Shown: positions 1-5,190, counted from the stretch's first letter. The stretch: 5,190 nt of DNA from an uncultured Acidimicrobiaceae bacterium (GCA_913031515.1 CAJWET010000117.1:1-5190), one strand, 5' to 3'. A program made the numbers and translations. The notes: generated by a model from the letters alone, not told the origin.

Positions 1-2
1 TA

Positions 3-1331
3 TTTCCAATGGCATTAATTGGCCAAGAAGTTTCACAAGACAGAGAGATTGAAATTCCAGAACCAGTAAGAAATATATATAAACAATGGAGACCATCGCC
101 TTTATTTAGAGCAAGAAATCTTGAAAAATTTTTAGATACTCCAGCAAAAATTTATTACAAATATGAAGGAGTTAGTCCAACAGGTAGTCACAAACCAAAT
201 ACTGCAATAGCACAAGCTTTTTACAACAAAGAAGAAGGAACTAAAAAAATTGCTACTGAAACTGGAGCTGGTCAGTGGGGAAGTTCTTTGGCCTTTGCAT
301 GTCAAATATTTGGAATCGAATTAGATGTGTATATGGTTAAAGTAAGTTATCAACAAAAGCCATACAGGAGAGCTCTAATGGAAAGTTTTGGAGCAAGATG
401 TGTAGCTAGTCCCAGTAAAGAAACAGAATCTGGTAAAGCTATTCTTAAAGATTCACCAGATAGCACTGGAAGTTTAGGGATTGCTATATCGGAAGCAGTA
501 GAAATGGCGGCACAAAGAGATGACACAAAATATGCATTGGGCAGTGTTTTAAATCACGTTTTACTTCACCAAACTATAATAGGACAAGAAGCAATAAAAC
601 AATTAGAAATAGCGGGCGACAATCCTGATGTTATAGTTGGTTGTACAGGGGGAGGATCAAATTTTGCTGGTATTGCATTTCCATTTATAGGTAGAAATTT
701 AAGAGGAGAAAGTAAAACAAAAATTATTGCCGTAGAACCTGCAAATTGTCCTTCACTAACTAAAGGAAAATTTGCTTATGACTTTGGAGATACTGGACAC
801 CTAACTCCGTTAGTAAAAATGCATACTTTAGGGTCAGCTTTTGTACCTCCAGGATTTCATGCCGGTGGCCTTAGATATCATGGAATGTCTCCGCTTGTTA
901 GCCATCTTGCAGAAGAGGGAGAAATTGAACCTACGGCTTATAAACAAATAGAATGCTTTGATGCTGGTATTCAATTTGCAAAGGCAGAAGGGATACTTCC
1001 TGCTCCAGAAGCTAATCACGCCGTAAAAGGAGCTATTGTGGAAGCTTTAAAAGCTAAAGAAGAAGGTAAAAGCAAAACTATATTATTTAACTTATGTGGT
1101 CATGGACATTTTGATATGCAAGCTTATGGAGATTATTTTGATAATAAACTTTCCGATGATGCTTACAATGAAATCATTGCCCAGAAAGCCCGCGTTTACT
1201 CGAACCTATTCGTGATGGATTTTGAAACGTTCGCATCTCCAAATTGGTTGGAGGAGGATGGGGTACACCTCACTCCCGATGGATACATCAGCCGAACAGC
1301 ATTTATCATTACTGAGTTAGGACTCAACTGA
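3..1331 (+). CDS. trpB: TrpB2-type tryptophan synthase beta chain, 5' partial, fused in frame to an SGNH hydrolase C-terminus
   Basis: Residues 1-388 (numbered from the ATG at 9) are a PLP-dependent fold-type II TrpB2 enzyme, which condenses indole with serine to make tryptophan in the cytoplasm. Visible motifs: GSHKPNTA with the Schiff-base lysine K62, ETGAGQWG with the catalytic glutamate E84, the phosphate-binding GGGSN at 214-218, PAPEANHA at 331-338, and NLCGHGHFD at 361-369, where C364 sits where classical TrpB has a PLP-contacting serine. The ATG at 9 is probably internal: the frame is open to the left edge and reads FPMALI, and TrpB2 proteins normally carry about 50 residues before this point. 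The TrpB2 similarity stops near residue 388; the native end (about 15-20 residues) is missing and residues ~390-440 belong to another family. All 12 arginines before the junction are AGA/AGG. The TrpB2 call is firm; the intact fusion as a real gene is doubtful. Confidence 0.85.
   Translation, partial: FPMALIGQEVSQDREIEIPEPVRNIYKQWRPSPLFRARNLEKFLDTPAKIYYKYEGVSPTGSHKPNTAIAQAFYNKEEGTKKIATETGAGQWGSSLAFACQIFGIELDVYMVKVSYQQKPYRRALMESFGARCVASPSKETESGKAILKDSPDSTGSLGIAISEAVEMAAQRDDTKYALGSVLNHVLLHQTIIGQEAIKQLEIAGDNPDVIVGCTGGGSNFAGIAFPFIGRNLRGESKTKIIAVEPANCPSLTKGKFAYDFGDTGHLTPLVKMHTLGSAFVPPGFHAGGLRYHGMSPLVSHLAEEGEIEPTAYKQIECFDAGIQFAKAEGILPAPEANHAVKGAIVEALKAKEEGKSKTILFNLCGHGHFDMQAYGDYFDNKLSDDAYNEIIAQKARVYSNLFVMDFETFASPNWLEEDGVHLTPDGYISRTAFIITELGLN
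1176..1331 (+). pseudogene. C-terminal fragment of an SGNH/GDSL-type hydrolase
   Basis: The last ~50 residues of the first ORF (from about residue 390) do not look like TrpB. They contain DGVHLTPDGY at 417-426, the block V signature of SGNH hydrolases, with the catalytic pair D417 and H420, preceded by a strand-like VYSNLFVMDFETF and followed by a short terminal helix. Such enzymes are esterases or acyl-transfer domains, often acting on cell-wall sugars or lipids; the substrate cannot be inferred from this tail. The nucleophile serine block and the rest of the domain are absent, so this is the end of a gene whose beginning is not in the window. Its two arginines use CGC and CGA, like the downstream genes. 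Its stop overlaps the next start as TGATG, so it is probably native to the right-hand genome and cotranscribed with the lipoprotein gene. Confidence 0.72.
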
Positions 1332-1849
1332 TGCGTTTAAAGTTATTAGTAGCACTCATAGCTGCCATTCTCGTATCAGTTGCGTGCGCGAATTCTTCAC
1401 AATCTGTCGTTACCTCTGGCCGGATTGCAACCCCGACACCAGTTACTACCCCGACACCAGTTCCTACCCCGACACCAGTTCCTACCCCGACACCAGTTCC
1501 TACCCCGACGCCAGTTCCTACCCCGACACCAGTAACGGCCGAAGCAATTTATGAACCAGAAGTAGAGCAATGGCGAGTCCCCGTGGTAGAAGCCTTACAG
1601 GAATATGGACTAGGAGATGAAGAGAAGACATTCATGCGGGTCCTTCGATGTGAAAGTTTCGGCGATCCGGATGCTAAAAACCCAGAAAGTGGAGCTTCGG
1701 GACTCATGCAGCACATACCGTCGTATTGGCCCGACCGCGCAACAGCCGCGGGCTTTCATGGGGCTTCACCTTTTGATCCGATGGCGAACATTTACGCGGC
1801 CGTGTGGCTGCTAGACGTTGGAGGATGGTCCCACTGGGAGTGCTATTAA
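1331..1849 (+). CDS. Lipoprotein with PTPTPV-repeat linker and lysozyme-like transglycosylase domain
   Basis: A 172-residue envelope protein. Residues 1-19 are a signal peptide (MRLK, then a hydrophobic stretch) ending in SVAC with C19 as the probable lipidated cysteine; serine at -3 makes this a slightly weak lipobox. Residues ~34-68 are a PTPTPV-repeat linker that would hold the catalytic domain away from the membrane. Residues ~76-172 resemble the compact lysozyme-like/SLT transglycosylase fold: RCESFGDP with the probable catalytic E108, GASGLMQHIPSYW at 121-133, ANIYAAVWLL at 152-161 and a final GWSHWECY. C107 and C171 could form a disulfide. The likely role is peptidoglycan cleavage or remodelling at the cell surface. 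The start overlaps the upstream stop by one base (TGATG), pointing to translational coupling with the SGNH hydrolase. All six arginines are CGN, unlike the TrpB2 part. The exact enzyme subtype is inferred. Confidence 0.82.
   Translation: MRLKLLVALIAAILVSVACANSSQSVVTSGRIATPTPVTTPTPVPTPTPVPTPTPVPTPTPVPTPTPVTAEAIYEPEVEQWRVPVVEALQEYGLGDEEKTFMRVLRCESFGDPDAKNPESGASGLMQHIPSYWPDRATAAGFHGASPFDPMANIYAAVWLLDVGGWSHWECY
1431..1534 (+). repeat. 18-bp tandem repeat encoding (PTPTPV)n
   Basis: The core CCCCGACACCAGTT recurs with a period of exactly 18 bases at 1431, 1449, 1467, 1485, 1503 and 1521, six copies in all. The inner copies are almost identical: one has GACGCC for GACACC, and the first and last differ only at their 3' edges. 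The period is a multiple of three, so copy-number change lengthens or shortens the linker without a frameshift. Such near-perfect DNA identity suggests recent expansion by slippage or unequal recombination. Confidence 0.93.
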
Positions 1850-1874
1850 ACTCCGGACCATTTTAAATTGCTAG

Positions 1875-1886
1875 TAGAATTTTAAG
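1875..1886 (+). promoter_or_regulatory. Possible leaderless-type -10 element of the PhyH gene
   Basis: TAGAAT occupies 1875-1880, exactly -12 to -7 from the ATG at 1887, and matches five of six bases of TATAAT. No Shine-Dalgarno-like sequence lies before this ATG (the bases between are TTTAAG). That arrangement is the one seen for leaderless transcripts in Actinobacteriota and some other phyla, where transcription starts at the A of the start codon. There is no good -35 box 17 bases upstream. The gap from the preceding gene is only 37 bases, so read-through from upstream is also possible. Confidence 0.35.
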
Positions 1887-2696
1887 ATGAGCAACCTTCC
1901 GCATCTGGATAAATTGATGAATGTGCCAAATTCCGCGGTAGAAGAATTCGCACACAAGGGCCATACCTGCATTAGGGGATTGGCAACACTAGAAGAAATC
2001 GCTTACTTTCGGCCAGCAATAGAAGAAACCGCTACTGCTGGAAGATACGATCATCGTCCTCTGGAAGAGCGAGATACTTACGGGCGAGCTTTCCTTCAAG
2101 TGCATAACCTTTGGCAAAGAGATACGACATGCAAAGGGTTTGTCTTCGCGAAACGATTCGCGCATGTAGCGGCCACGTTGTTAGGAGCAGACGGGGTTCG
2201 CCTTTACCATGATCAATCACTCTTCAAAGAGCCAAATGGAGGGTACACACCCTGGCACCAAGATCAGGTCTATTGGCCCTTGGAAAGCGGAAAGACAGTC
2301 ACCATGTGGATGCCTCTTGTAGAAATAACAGCAGAGATTGGTTCTATGCATTTCGTTACCGGATCCCATAAATTCGGGAACGTTGATGCAGGGTCTATCT
2401 CAGATGAATCACATCAAAAGATCACCCAATGGGTAAGTGATAATTCCCTCAACGAAGAAAGCTATGGGCCTATGCAATCAGGTGATGCGACTTTTCACGC
2501 TGGTTCTACACTCCATAGAGCAGGTCCGAACCCAACATCCCATGAGCGGCCCGTGATGACTGTGATCTTTGTAGCTGATGGAACACGGATTACAGAACCG
2601 ACACCATTGCAAGGCTTTGATCTAAGACTTTGGCTCGGAGGGAAACAGCCAGGAGAACTCGTGGATAGTCCAATGAACCCCCTACTTTACCCATAG
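1887..2696 (+). CDS. Phytanoyl-CoA dioxygenase (PhyH) family Fe(II)/2-oxoglutarate oxygenase
   Basis: A 269-residue cytoplasmic protein of usual family length with no signal peptide. It should use Fe(II), O2 and 2-oxoglutarate to hydroxylate, or otherwise oxidise, an organic substrate. The iron-binding facial triad is visible: H124 and D126 in TPWHQDQVYW and the distal H210 in STLHRAGPN; R221 in HERPVMT is the probable 2-oxoglutarate carboxylate ligand. The double-stranded beta-helix core spans about 105-232, including TMWMPL at 139-144 and GSMHFVTGSHK at 152-162. The N-terminal helix region (AVEEFAHKGHTCIRG) also fits the family. Substrate cannot be deduced, since bacterial PhyH members act on many small molecules and phytanoyl-CoA itself is only one possibility. 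It lies 37 bases after the lipoprotein gene and converges on the exonuclease gene. The ATG at 1887 lacks a ribosome binding site but gives a normal N-terminus. Confidence 0.9.
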   Translation: MSNLPHLDKLMNVPNSAVEEFAHKGHTCIRGLATLEEIAYFRPAIEETATAGRYDHRPLEERDTYGRAFLQVHNLWQRDTTCKGFVFAKRFAHVAATLLGADGVRLYHDQSLFKEPNGGYTPWHQDQVYWPLESGKTVTMWMPLVEITAEIGSMHFVTGSHKFGNVDAGSISDESHQKITQWVSDNSLNEESYGPMQSGDATFHAGSTLHRAGPNPTSHERPVMTVIFVADGTRITEPTPLQGFDLRLWLGGKQPGELVDSPMNPLLYP

Positions 2697-2720
2697 AAAC
2701 CGTAAGGTTAGCTACTCCGA

Positions 2721-3350
2721 CTATCTTTGCGGCCGGTGAGTTGGTTTGCATGACCCCAATAGCCCTTGGGGGGCCGAGAAGGCGTTGAAACTTATCGAAT
2801 TTCCGATTACTGGTGTCACCGCCGCCACGATCTCCGCAACCGCGAGCGCATCGTCTAATGCTTGATGGGCATTCGCAATTTCTATTCCGAACGCAGCGGT
2901 TACGTCAATGAGCTTTCGAGATATCGCTGTAGTAGGTGCAAAATCAGCTGCTTTCATCGTGTCCCAATGCGGGAACAAAATCCCATTTGGCAAGAGTTCC
3001 GCTCGTGACAATTCTGCGCGGAGGAAACCAAGATCGAAGTTAGCGTTATGCGCAACTAATACCTTGTTATCTAGCAATGATGAAAGATCCCCAGCAATTT
3101 CCGTGAAGTTTGGTGCATCCTTTAGCCATTCTCGTTTAATGCCATGGACGTGAGTTGCTCCCAGTTTTACGTCGTTTCCAGGATTCACCAGTGTTGTCCA
3201 TCCGTTGCCAACTTTCCCTTGATAGACGGTTACGACAGCAACTTCTATAACCCTGTCGCGCTTCGAAGAGAAACCCGTAGTTTCAAAATCGAAACAAGCA
3301 AATTCCACCTCATTAAAAGGGATCTTCTCATTGGTTCCCCTGCCGTTCAT
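2721..3350 (-). CDS. DnaQ-like DEDDh 3'-5' exonuclease
   Basis: A 209-residue protein of the RNase T/DNA polymerase III epsilon exonuclease fold. All catalytic positions are present: D21 and E23 in FDFETTGF (Exo I), D106 in AHNANFDLGFL (Exo II), and H162 and D167 in AHQALDDA (Exo III, the DEDDh type). THVHGI at 66-71 is also typical of the family. It should remove nucleotides from DNA or RNA 3' ends using two metal ions. There is no polymerase, BRCT or UvrC/GIY-YIG domain, so it is a stand-alone exonuclease; it could be an accessory repair or proofreading enzyme rather than the replicative epsilon subunit. The start ATG overlaps the stop of the rhodanese gene by four bases (ATGA, 3347-3350), so the two are almost certainly cotranscribed and translationally coupled. 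Its 3' end is 24 bases from the convergent PhyH stop. Confidence 0.9.
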   Translation of the reverse strand: MNGRGTNEKIPFNEVEFACFDFETTGFSSKRDRVIEVAVVTVYQGKVGNGWTTLVNPGNDVKLGATHVHGIKREWLKDAPNFTEIAGDLSSLLDNKVLVAHNANFDLGFLRAELSRAELLPNGILFPHWDTMKAADFAPTTAISRKLIDVTAAFGIEIANAHQALDDALAVAEIVAAVTPVIGNSISFNAFSAPQGLLGSCKPTHRPQR

Positions 3351-3808
3351 TCAATTCCACTCTTTGAGGAGCCTATTGATGTAATCACATCTTGATTCGA
3401 GTTGAACCATTTACCGCCTGACACTATCTCTTCAACCGTTTCTCCAGCATCCACCCAACCAGTGAACCCTTCTTCGAGGTGGGCAACATTTTCATATCCG
3501 AGTTCCATCATCGTGACTGTTGCTAGGGCAGATCTCCAGCCAAGGGAACAATAGAGAACGTATCGTTTTTCCGGAGAGAACTCTTCTCGGTAATAGGGGC
3601 TCGAAGAATCGACCCACCATTCAAGCATTCCGCGTGGCGCGGATATTGCCCCTGGGATTCCCCCTTGTAATAAGCGTTCTCTGAAATCCCGAACATCCAC
3701 CAAGATGGAATTCCCTCCGGCAATTTCCTCCTTGGCTTCTTGGACAGAGAGCTCCTCAATGGCCATTTTTGCTTCATTGACCAGATCCTCAATAGTTCGC
3801 CCTGACAT
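3347..3808 (-). CDS. Single-domain rhodanese-like sulfurtransferase
   Basis: A 153-residue cytoplasmic protein with one rhodanese domain at about 17-125. The CH2A-like start is seen as SILVDVRDFRER at 34-45, then IPGAISAPRGMLEWW, and the active-site loop YCSLGWRSA with the persulfide-carrying C87 and R92 closing the six-residue loop. LGYENVAHLEEGFTGW at 103-118 is the usual last part of the domain. It should move sulfane sulfur from thiosulfate or a protein persulfide to an acceptor such as cyanide, a thiol or another protein; the partner is unknown. An N-terminal stretch (MSGRTIEDLVNEAK) precedes the domain, and a polar tail of about 25 residues after it overlaps the downstream exonuclease start. 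It is first in a two-gene operon and divergent from the SDR gene. A catalytic cysteine is present, so this is not an inactive rhodanese homologue. Confidence 0.9.
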   Translation of the reverse strand: MSGRTIEDLVNEAKMAIEELSVQEAKEEIAGGNSILVDVRDFRERLLQGGIPGAISAPRGMLEWWVDSSSPYYREEFSPEKRYVLYCSLGWRSALATVTMMELGYENVAHLEEGFTGWVDAGETVEEIVSGGKWFNSNQDVITSIGSSKSGIE

Positions 3809-3825
3809 ACCTATACGGTACCTGA

Positions 3826-3843
3826 ACTCCCTCAGCGGGGAGT
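3826..3843. repeat. Perfect 6-bp inverted repeat in the divergent promoter region
   Basis: ACTCCC at 3826-3831 and GGGAGT at 3838-3843 are exact reverse complements around TCAGCG. The symmetric site lies about 18-35 bases upstream of the rhodanese start and 86 bases before the SDR start. It could be an operator for a dimeric regulator. It is not an intrinsic terminator in either direction: on the plus strand it is followed by an A-run, and on the minus strand the T-run comes before it. Short palindromes of this size also occur by chance. Confidence 0.3.
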
Positions 3844-3915
3844 AGTTGAAAAAAAAGATTCAGGATTTTGATTTCATTATGTGTTCTGTAGTCTGATGAT
3901 GGTACTCAATTATCA

Positions 3916-3923
3916 ACGGAGGG
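3916..3923 (+). promoter_or_regulatory. Ribosome binding site deciding the SDR start
   Basis: ACGGAGGG contains GGAGG at 3918-3922, six bases before the ATG at 3929. It is the strongest Shine-Dalgarno match in the window and selects this ATG over the upstream in-frame GTG at 3881 and ATGs at 3896 and 3899, none of which has such a site. The out-of-frame ATG at 3925 is too close to the site to compete well. Confidence 0.8.
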
Positions 3924-3928
3924 CATGG

Positions 3929-4906
3929 ATGGCGATTTATGGGGCAGAGACGACCACAGATGAAATCCTAGAAGGGCTCGACCTCAACGGTCGGCATTTT
4001 ATGATCACTGGAGCTTCAAGTGGATTAGGGGAAGAGTCAGCAAGGGCGCTCAGCAATGCTGGCGCAACCGTAACAATGCTTGCAAGAAACCAAGACAAAC
4101 TTGATGCAGCAGTGGAGCGCATCAAAACAAATGTTCCCATGGCAGGTATTCAAACAGGAATAGTTGACCTCGCCGACCTCTCAAGTATCCGATCCTACGC
4201 TGAAGGTTTCTTACAGAAAGAAACAACCATCGATGTCCTTATCAACAATGCAGGGATCATGGCTTGTCCATTCATGCAAACTAAAGATGGTTACGAAATG
4301 CAATTCGGAACAAATCACATAGGGCACTTCCTATTAACGAATCTTCTAATGCCAGCAATCCTGAAAGGCCAAAGCCCAAGAATCATAAATCTTTCCTCTG
4401 CCGGTCATACACATTCTGACGTGAACCTAGAGGATCCGAATTACGAAAAAACTGAATATAACGCGTGGGAATCCTATGGCCGCAGCAAGAGCGCCAACAT
4501 CCATTTCACCCGTGAACTTGTCCGGCGATACGAGAGCGAGCTCCAAAGTTTCGCAGTTCATCCAGGTGTCATTATCACCGAACTTGGTCGCCACTTGACC
4601 CCAGAACTCATGGAGGAAATGGTCGAACGAGTCAAAGCACGGTCAACGTCGTCATCCGAAGCGAAAGAAACTGGAGGTCTACCTTTCAAATCTATGGAAG
4701 CTGGAGCAGCCACACAAGTATGGGCTGCTACCACAAGTGATCTCGAAGAGAACAATGGGGCGTATCTCGGTGATTGTCAAGTAGGTGTTGAAGGTGGAAA
4801 CCCTAGTGAAAATGGCTACCTCCCATACATCTACAACGAAGAAACAGCGAAAGAGCTATGGGCGCTTAGCGAACAACTCGTACAACAGGAATTCCTTTCC
4901 AACTGA
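3929..4906 (+). CDS. Short-chain dehydrogenase/reductase, retinol dehydrogenase/WWOX-like
   Basis: From the ATG at 3929 this is a 325-residue NAD(P)-dependent oxidoreductase with a Rossmann fold. Motifs: TGASSGLG at 27-34 (nucleotide binding), LAR at 51-53 after the second strand, NNAG at 106-109, the catalytic N129 in GTNHIGHF, INLSSAGH at 153-160 with the catalytic serine, Y183 and K187 in YGRSK, and HPGVI at 211-215. The N-terminus MAIYGAETTTDEILEG before the first strand is typical of the subgroup of bacterial SDRs that resemble vertebrate retinol dehydrogenases and WWOX; these reduce or oxidise alcohols and carbonyls, and the natural substrate is unknown. The R53 after the second strand hints at NADP(H). 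An upstream GTG at 3881 would add 16 residues, but the strong ribosome binding site and family N-terminus favour 3929. It is divergent from the rhodanese operon. Confidence 0.9.
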   Translation: MAIYGAETTTDEILEGLDLNGRHFMITGASSGLGEESARALSNAGATVTMLARNQDKLDAAVERIKTNVPMAGIQTGIVDLADLSSIRSYAEGFLQKETTIDVLINNAGIMACPFMQTKDGYEMQFGTNHIGHFLLTNLLMPAILKGQSPRIINLSSAGHTHSDVNLEDPNYEKTEYNAWESYGRSKSANIHFTRELVRRYESELQSFAVHPGVIITELGRHLTPELMEEMVERVKARSTSSSEAKETGGLPFKSMEAGAATQVWAATTSDLEENNGAYLGDCQVGVEGGNPSENGYLPYIYNEETAKELWALSEQLVQQEFLSN

Positions 4907-4912
4907 TACATA

Positions 4913-4930
4913 AATAGCCACTCCGCTATT
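4913..4930. repeat. Perfect 6-bp inverted repeat upstream of the aminotransferase gene
   Basis: AATAGC at 4913-4918 and GCTATT at 4925-4930 are exact reverse complements separated by CACTCC. The site starts seven bases after the SDR stop and ends 29 bases before the next ATG. It lacks a T-run and its stem is AT-rich, so it is a poor intrinsic terminator; an operator or chance palindrome is equally possible. Confidence 0.3.
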
Positions 4931-4959
4931 CTGGGTATGAAGCGAAGAAACGAGGACTC

Positions 4960-5190
4960 ATGTCAGGATTGGTACCGAATATAGATCCAGATGGTTTGCT
5001 CGAATACTCGGTGGTCTATACCGACCGAGCAGTAAACCATATGTCAGAATCCTTTCAGAGTGTGATGAATGATATCTCGACCACGCTCTGTTCTGTCTAC
5101 AACGCCGATGCGGTAGCGGTAGTACCGGGAAGCGGAACTTTCGGCATGGAAGCAGTGGCTAGACAGTTCGCTTCCGATAAACACGTTCTC
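4960..5190 (+). CDS. Class V aminotransferase, alanine/serine-glyoxylate aminotransferase-like, 3' partial
   Basis: The frame is open from the ATG at 4960 to the window edge, giving 77 residues beginning MSGLVPNIDPDGLLEYSVVY. This matches the N-terminus of a fold-type I, PLP-dependent class V aminotransferase of the alanine-glyoxylate/serine-glyoxylate group. Supporting features are the early substrate-region segment LLEYSVVYTDRAVNHM, and VVPGSGTFGMEAVARQF at about 53-69, the glycine-rich loop that binds the PLP phosphate. The PLP lysine would lie near residue 190-200, outside the window. Full family members are about 360-400 residues, so only the first fifth is seen. GAGGA at 4952-4956 can serve as a ribosome binding site, although only three bases separate it from the ATG. 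It follows the SDR gene after 53 bases on the same strand and may be cotranscribed with it. Confidence 0.85.
   Translation, partial: MSGLVPNIDPDGLLEYSVVYTDRAVNHMSESFQSVMNDISTTLCSVYNADAVAVVPGSGTFGMEAVARQFASDKHVL

Larger units (their letters stand above)
3809..3928. promoter_or_regulatory. Divergent intergenic region between the rhodanese operon and the SDR gene
   Basis: These 120 bases must hold the promoters for both directions if neither gene is read through from elsewhere. On the minus strand, TACCGT at 3815-3820 lies exactly -12 to -7 from the rhodanese ATG, a TANNNT placement compatible with a leaderless start, but no clear -35 is present. A perfect inverted repeat (ACTCCC, six-base loop, GGGAGT) lies at 3826-3843. 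On the plus strand the A/T-rich stretch 3846-3880 contains TTGAAA and CATTAT boxes, but their spacing (23 bases) is wrong for a standard promoter. I cannot fix either transcription start. Confidence 0.4.

Noticed and set aside
834..1019. Minus-strand open frame of 61 residues inside trpB
   Set aside because: It lies opposite a strongly conserved coding region and has no recognisable motif; it is a shadow.
1086..1100. Cysteine (C364) in NLCGHG in place of the serine of classical TrpB
   Set aside because: To my recollection a cysteine here is common in TrpB2-like proteins, so I do not treat it as a defect; an alignment would settle it.
1431..1534. Short regular repeats considered as a CRISPR array
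   Set aside because: The units are directly contiguous with no unique spacers, and they encode a Pro-Thr-Val linker in frame within a gene.
1617..1814. Second plus-strand open frame inside the transglycosylase lipoprotein
   Set aside because: It overlaps the conserved catalytic domain in another frame and resembles no family.
2032..2220. Minus-strand open frame inside the PhyH gene
   Set aside because: It is antisense to a well-supported dioxygenase, with no motif or ribosome binding site.
2694..2714. Small hairpin between the convergent PhyH and exonuclease genes (AACC, GTAA loop, GGTT at 2698-2709)
   Set aside because: The stem is only four base pairs and there is no T-run on either strand, so it does not qualify as an intrinsic terminator despite its position.
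2908..3395. Two plus-strand open frames (2908-3153 and 3144-3395) opposite the exonuclease gene
   Set aside because: The minus strand encodes a complete DEDDh exonuclease across this stretch; the antisense products have no recognisable features.
3523..3792. Alternative minus-strand frame of 89 residues within the rhodanese gene
   Set aside because: The other frame carries the full rhodanese domain with its active-site loop.
3846..3880. TTGAAA (3846-3851) and CATTAT (3875-3880) as a plus-strand promoter for the SDR gene
   Set aside because: The 23-base gap between the boxes is too long for a standard sigma-70-type promoter.
3937..4755. Minus-strand open frames (3937-4140 and 4558-4755) inside the SDR gene
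   Set aside because: They are antisense to conserved SDR motifs and have no independent support.

Overview
The window carries seven protein-coding regions and no rRNA, tRNA, CRISPR array or insertion sequence that I can recognise. From base 1 to about 1172 it is AT-rich (roughly 35-40% GC by eye), uses AGA/AGG for every arginine, and encodes a TrpB2-type tryptophan synthase beta chain that runs off the left edge. From about 1180 to the end it is near 50% GC and arginine codons are mostly CGN. The change falls inside one open frame, so the first ORF is a chimera: TrpB2 joined in frame to the last ~45-50 residues of an SGNH (GDSL-type) hydrolase. I read 1170-1180 as a junction between two genomes or genomic regions, most economically an assembly chimera and less likely a real recombination.

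Layout to the right of the junction. The SGNH hydrolase tail ends in a one-base TGATG overlap with a small lipoprotein that has a PTPTPV-repeat linker and a lysozyme-like transglycosylase domain (1331-1849). A phytanoyl-CoA dioxygenase family enzyme follows on the same strand (1887-2696), with a possible leaderless promoter. Convergent to it, on the minus strand, is a two-gene operon in which a single-domain rhodanese (3347-3808) overlaps a DnaQ-like DEDDh exonuclease (2721-3350) by ATGA. Divergent from the rhodanese is a short-chain dehydrogenase/reductase, best started at 3929 (to 4906). A class V aminotransferase gene (alanine/serine-glyoxylate aminotransferase-like) begins at 4960 and leaves the window after 77 residues.

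Organism: the right-hand part suggests a free-living, probably marine or other environmental bacterium of moderate GC. The PTPTPV-linked lipoprotein, the PhyH dioxygenase, the RDH/WWOX-like SDR and possible leaderless starts would fit Chloroflexota (SAR202-like) or Actinobacteriota such as Acidimicrobiia. This is inference from gene style only. The left part probably comes from a different, low-GC organism.

The genes do not form one obvious pathway. The SGNH tail and the lipoprotein plausibly both act on the cell envelope; the dioxygenase, SDR and aminotransferase look like general small-molecule metabolism. I see no convincing new multi-gene system. The most notable observation is the compositional and domain break inside the first ORF.
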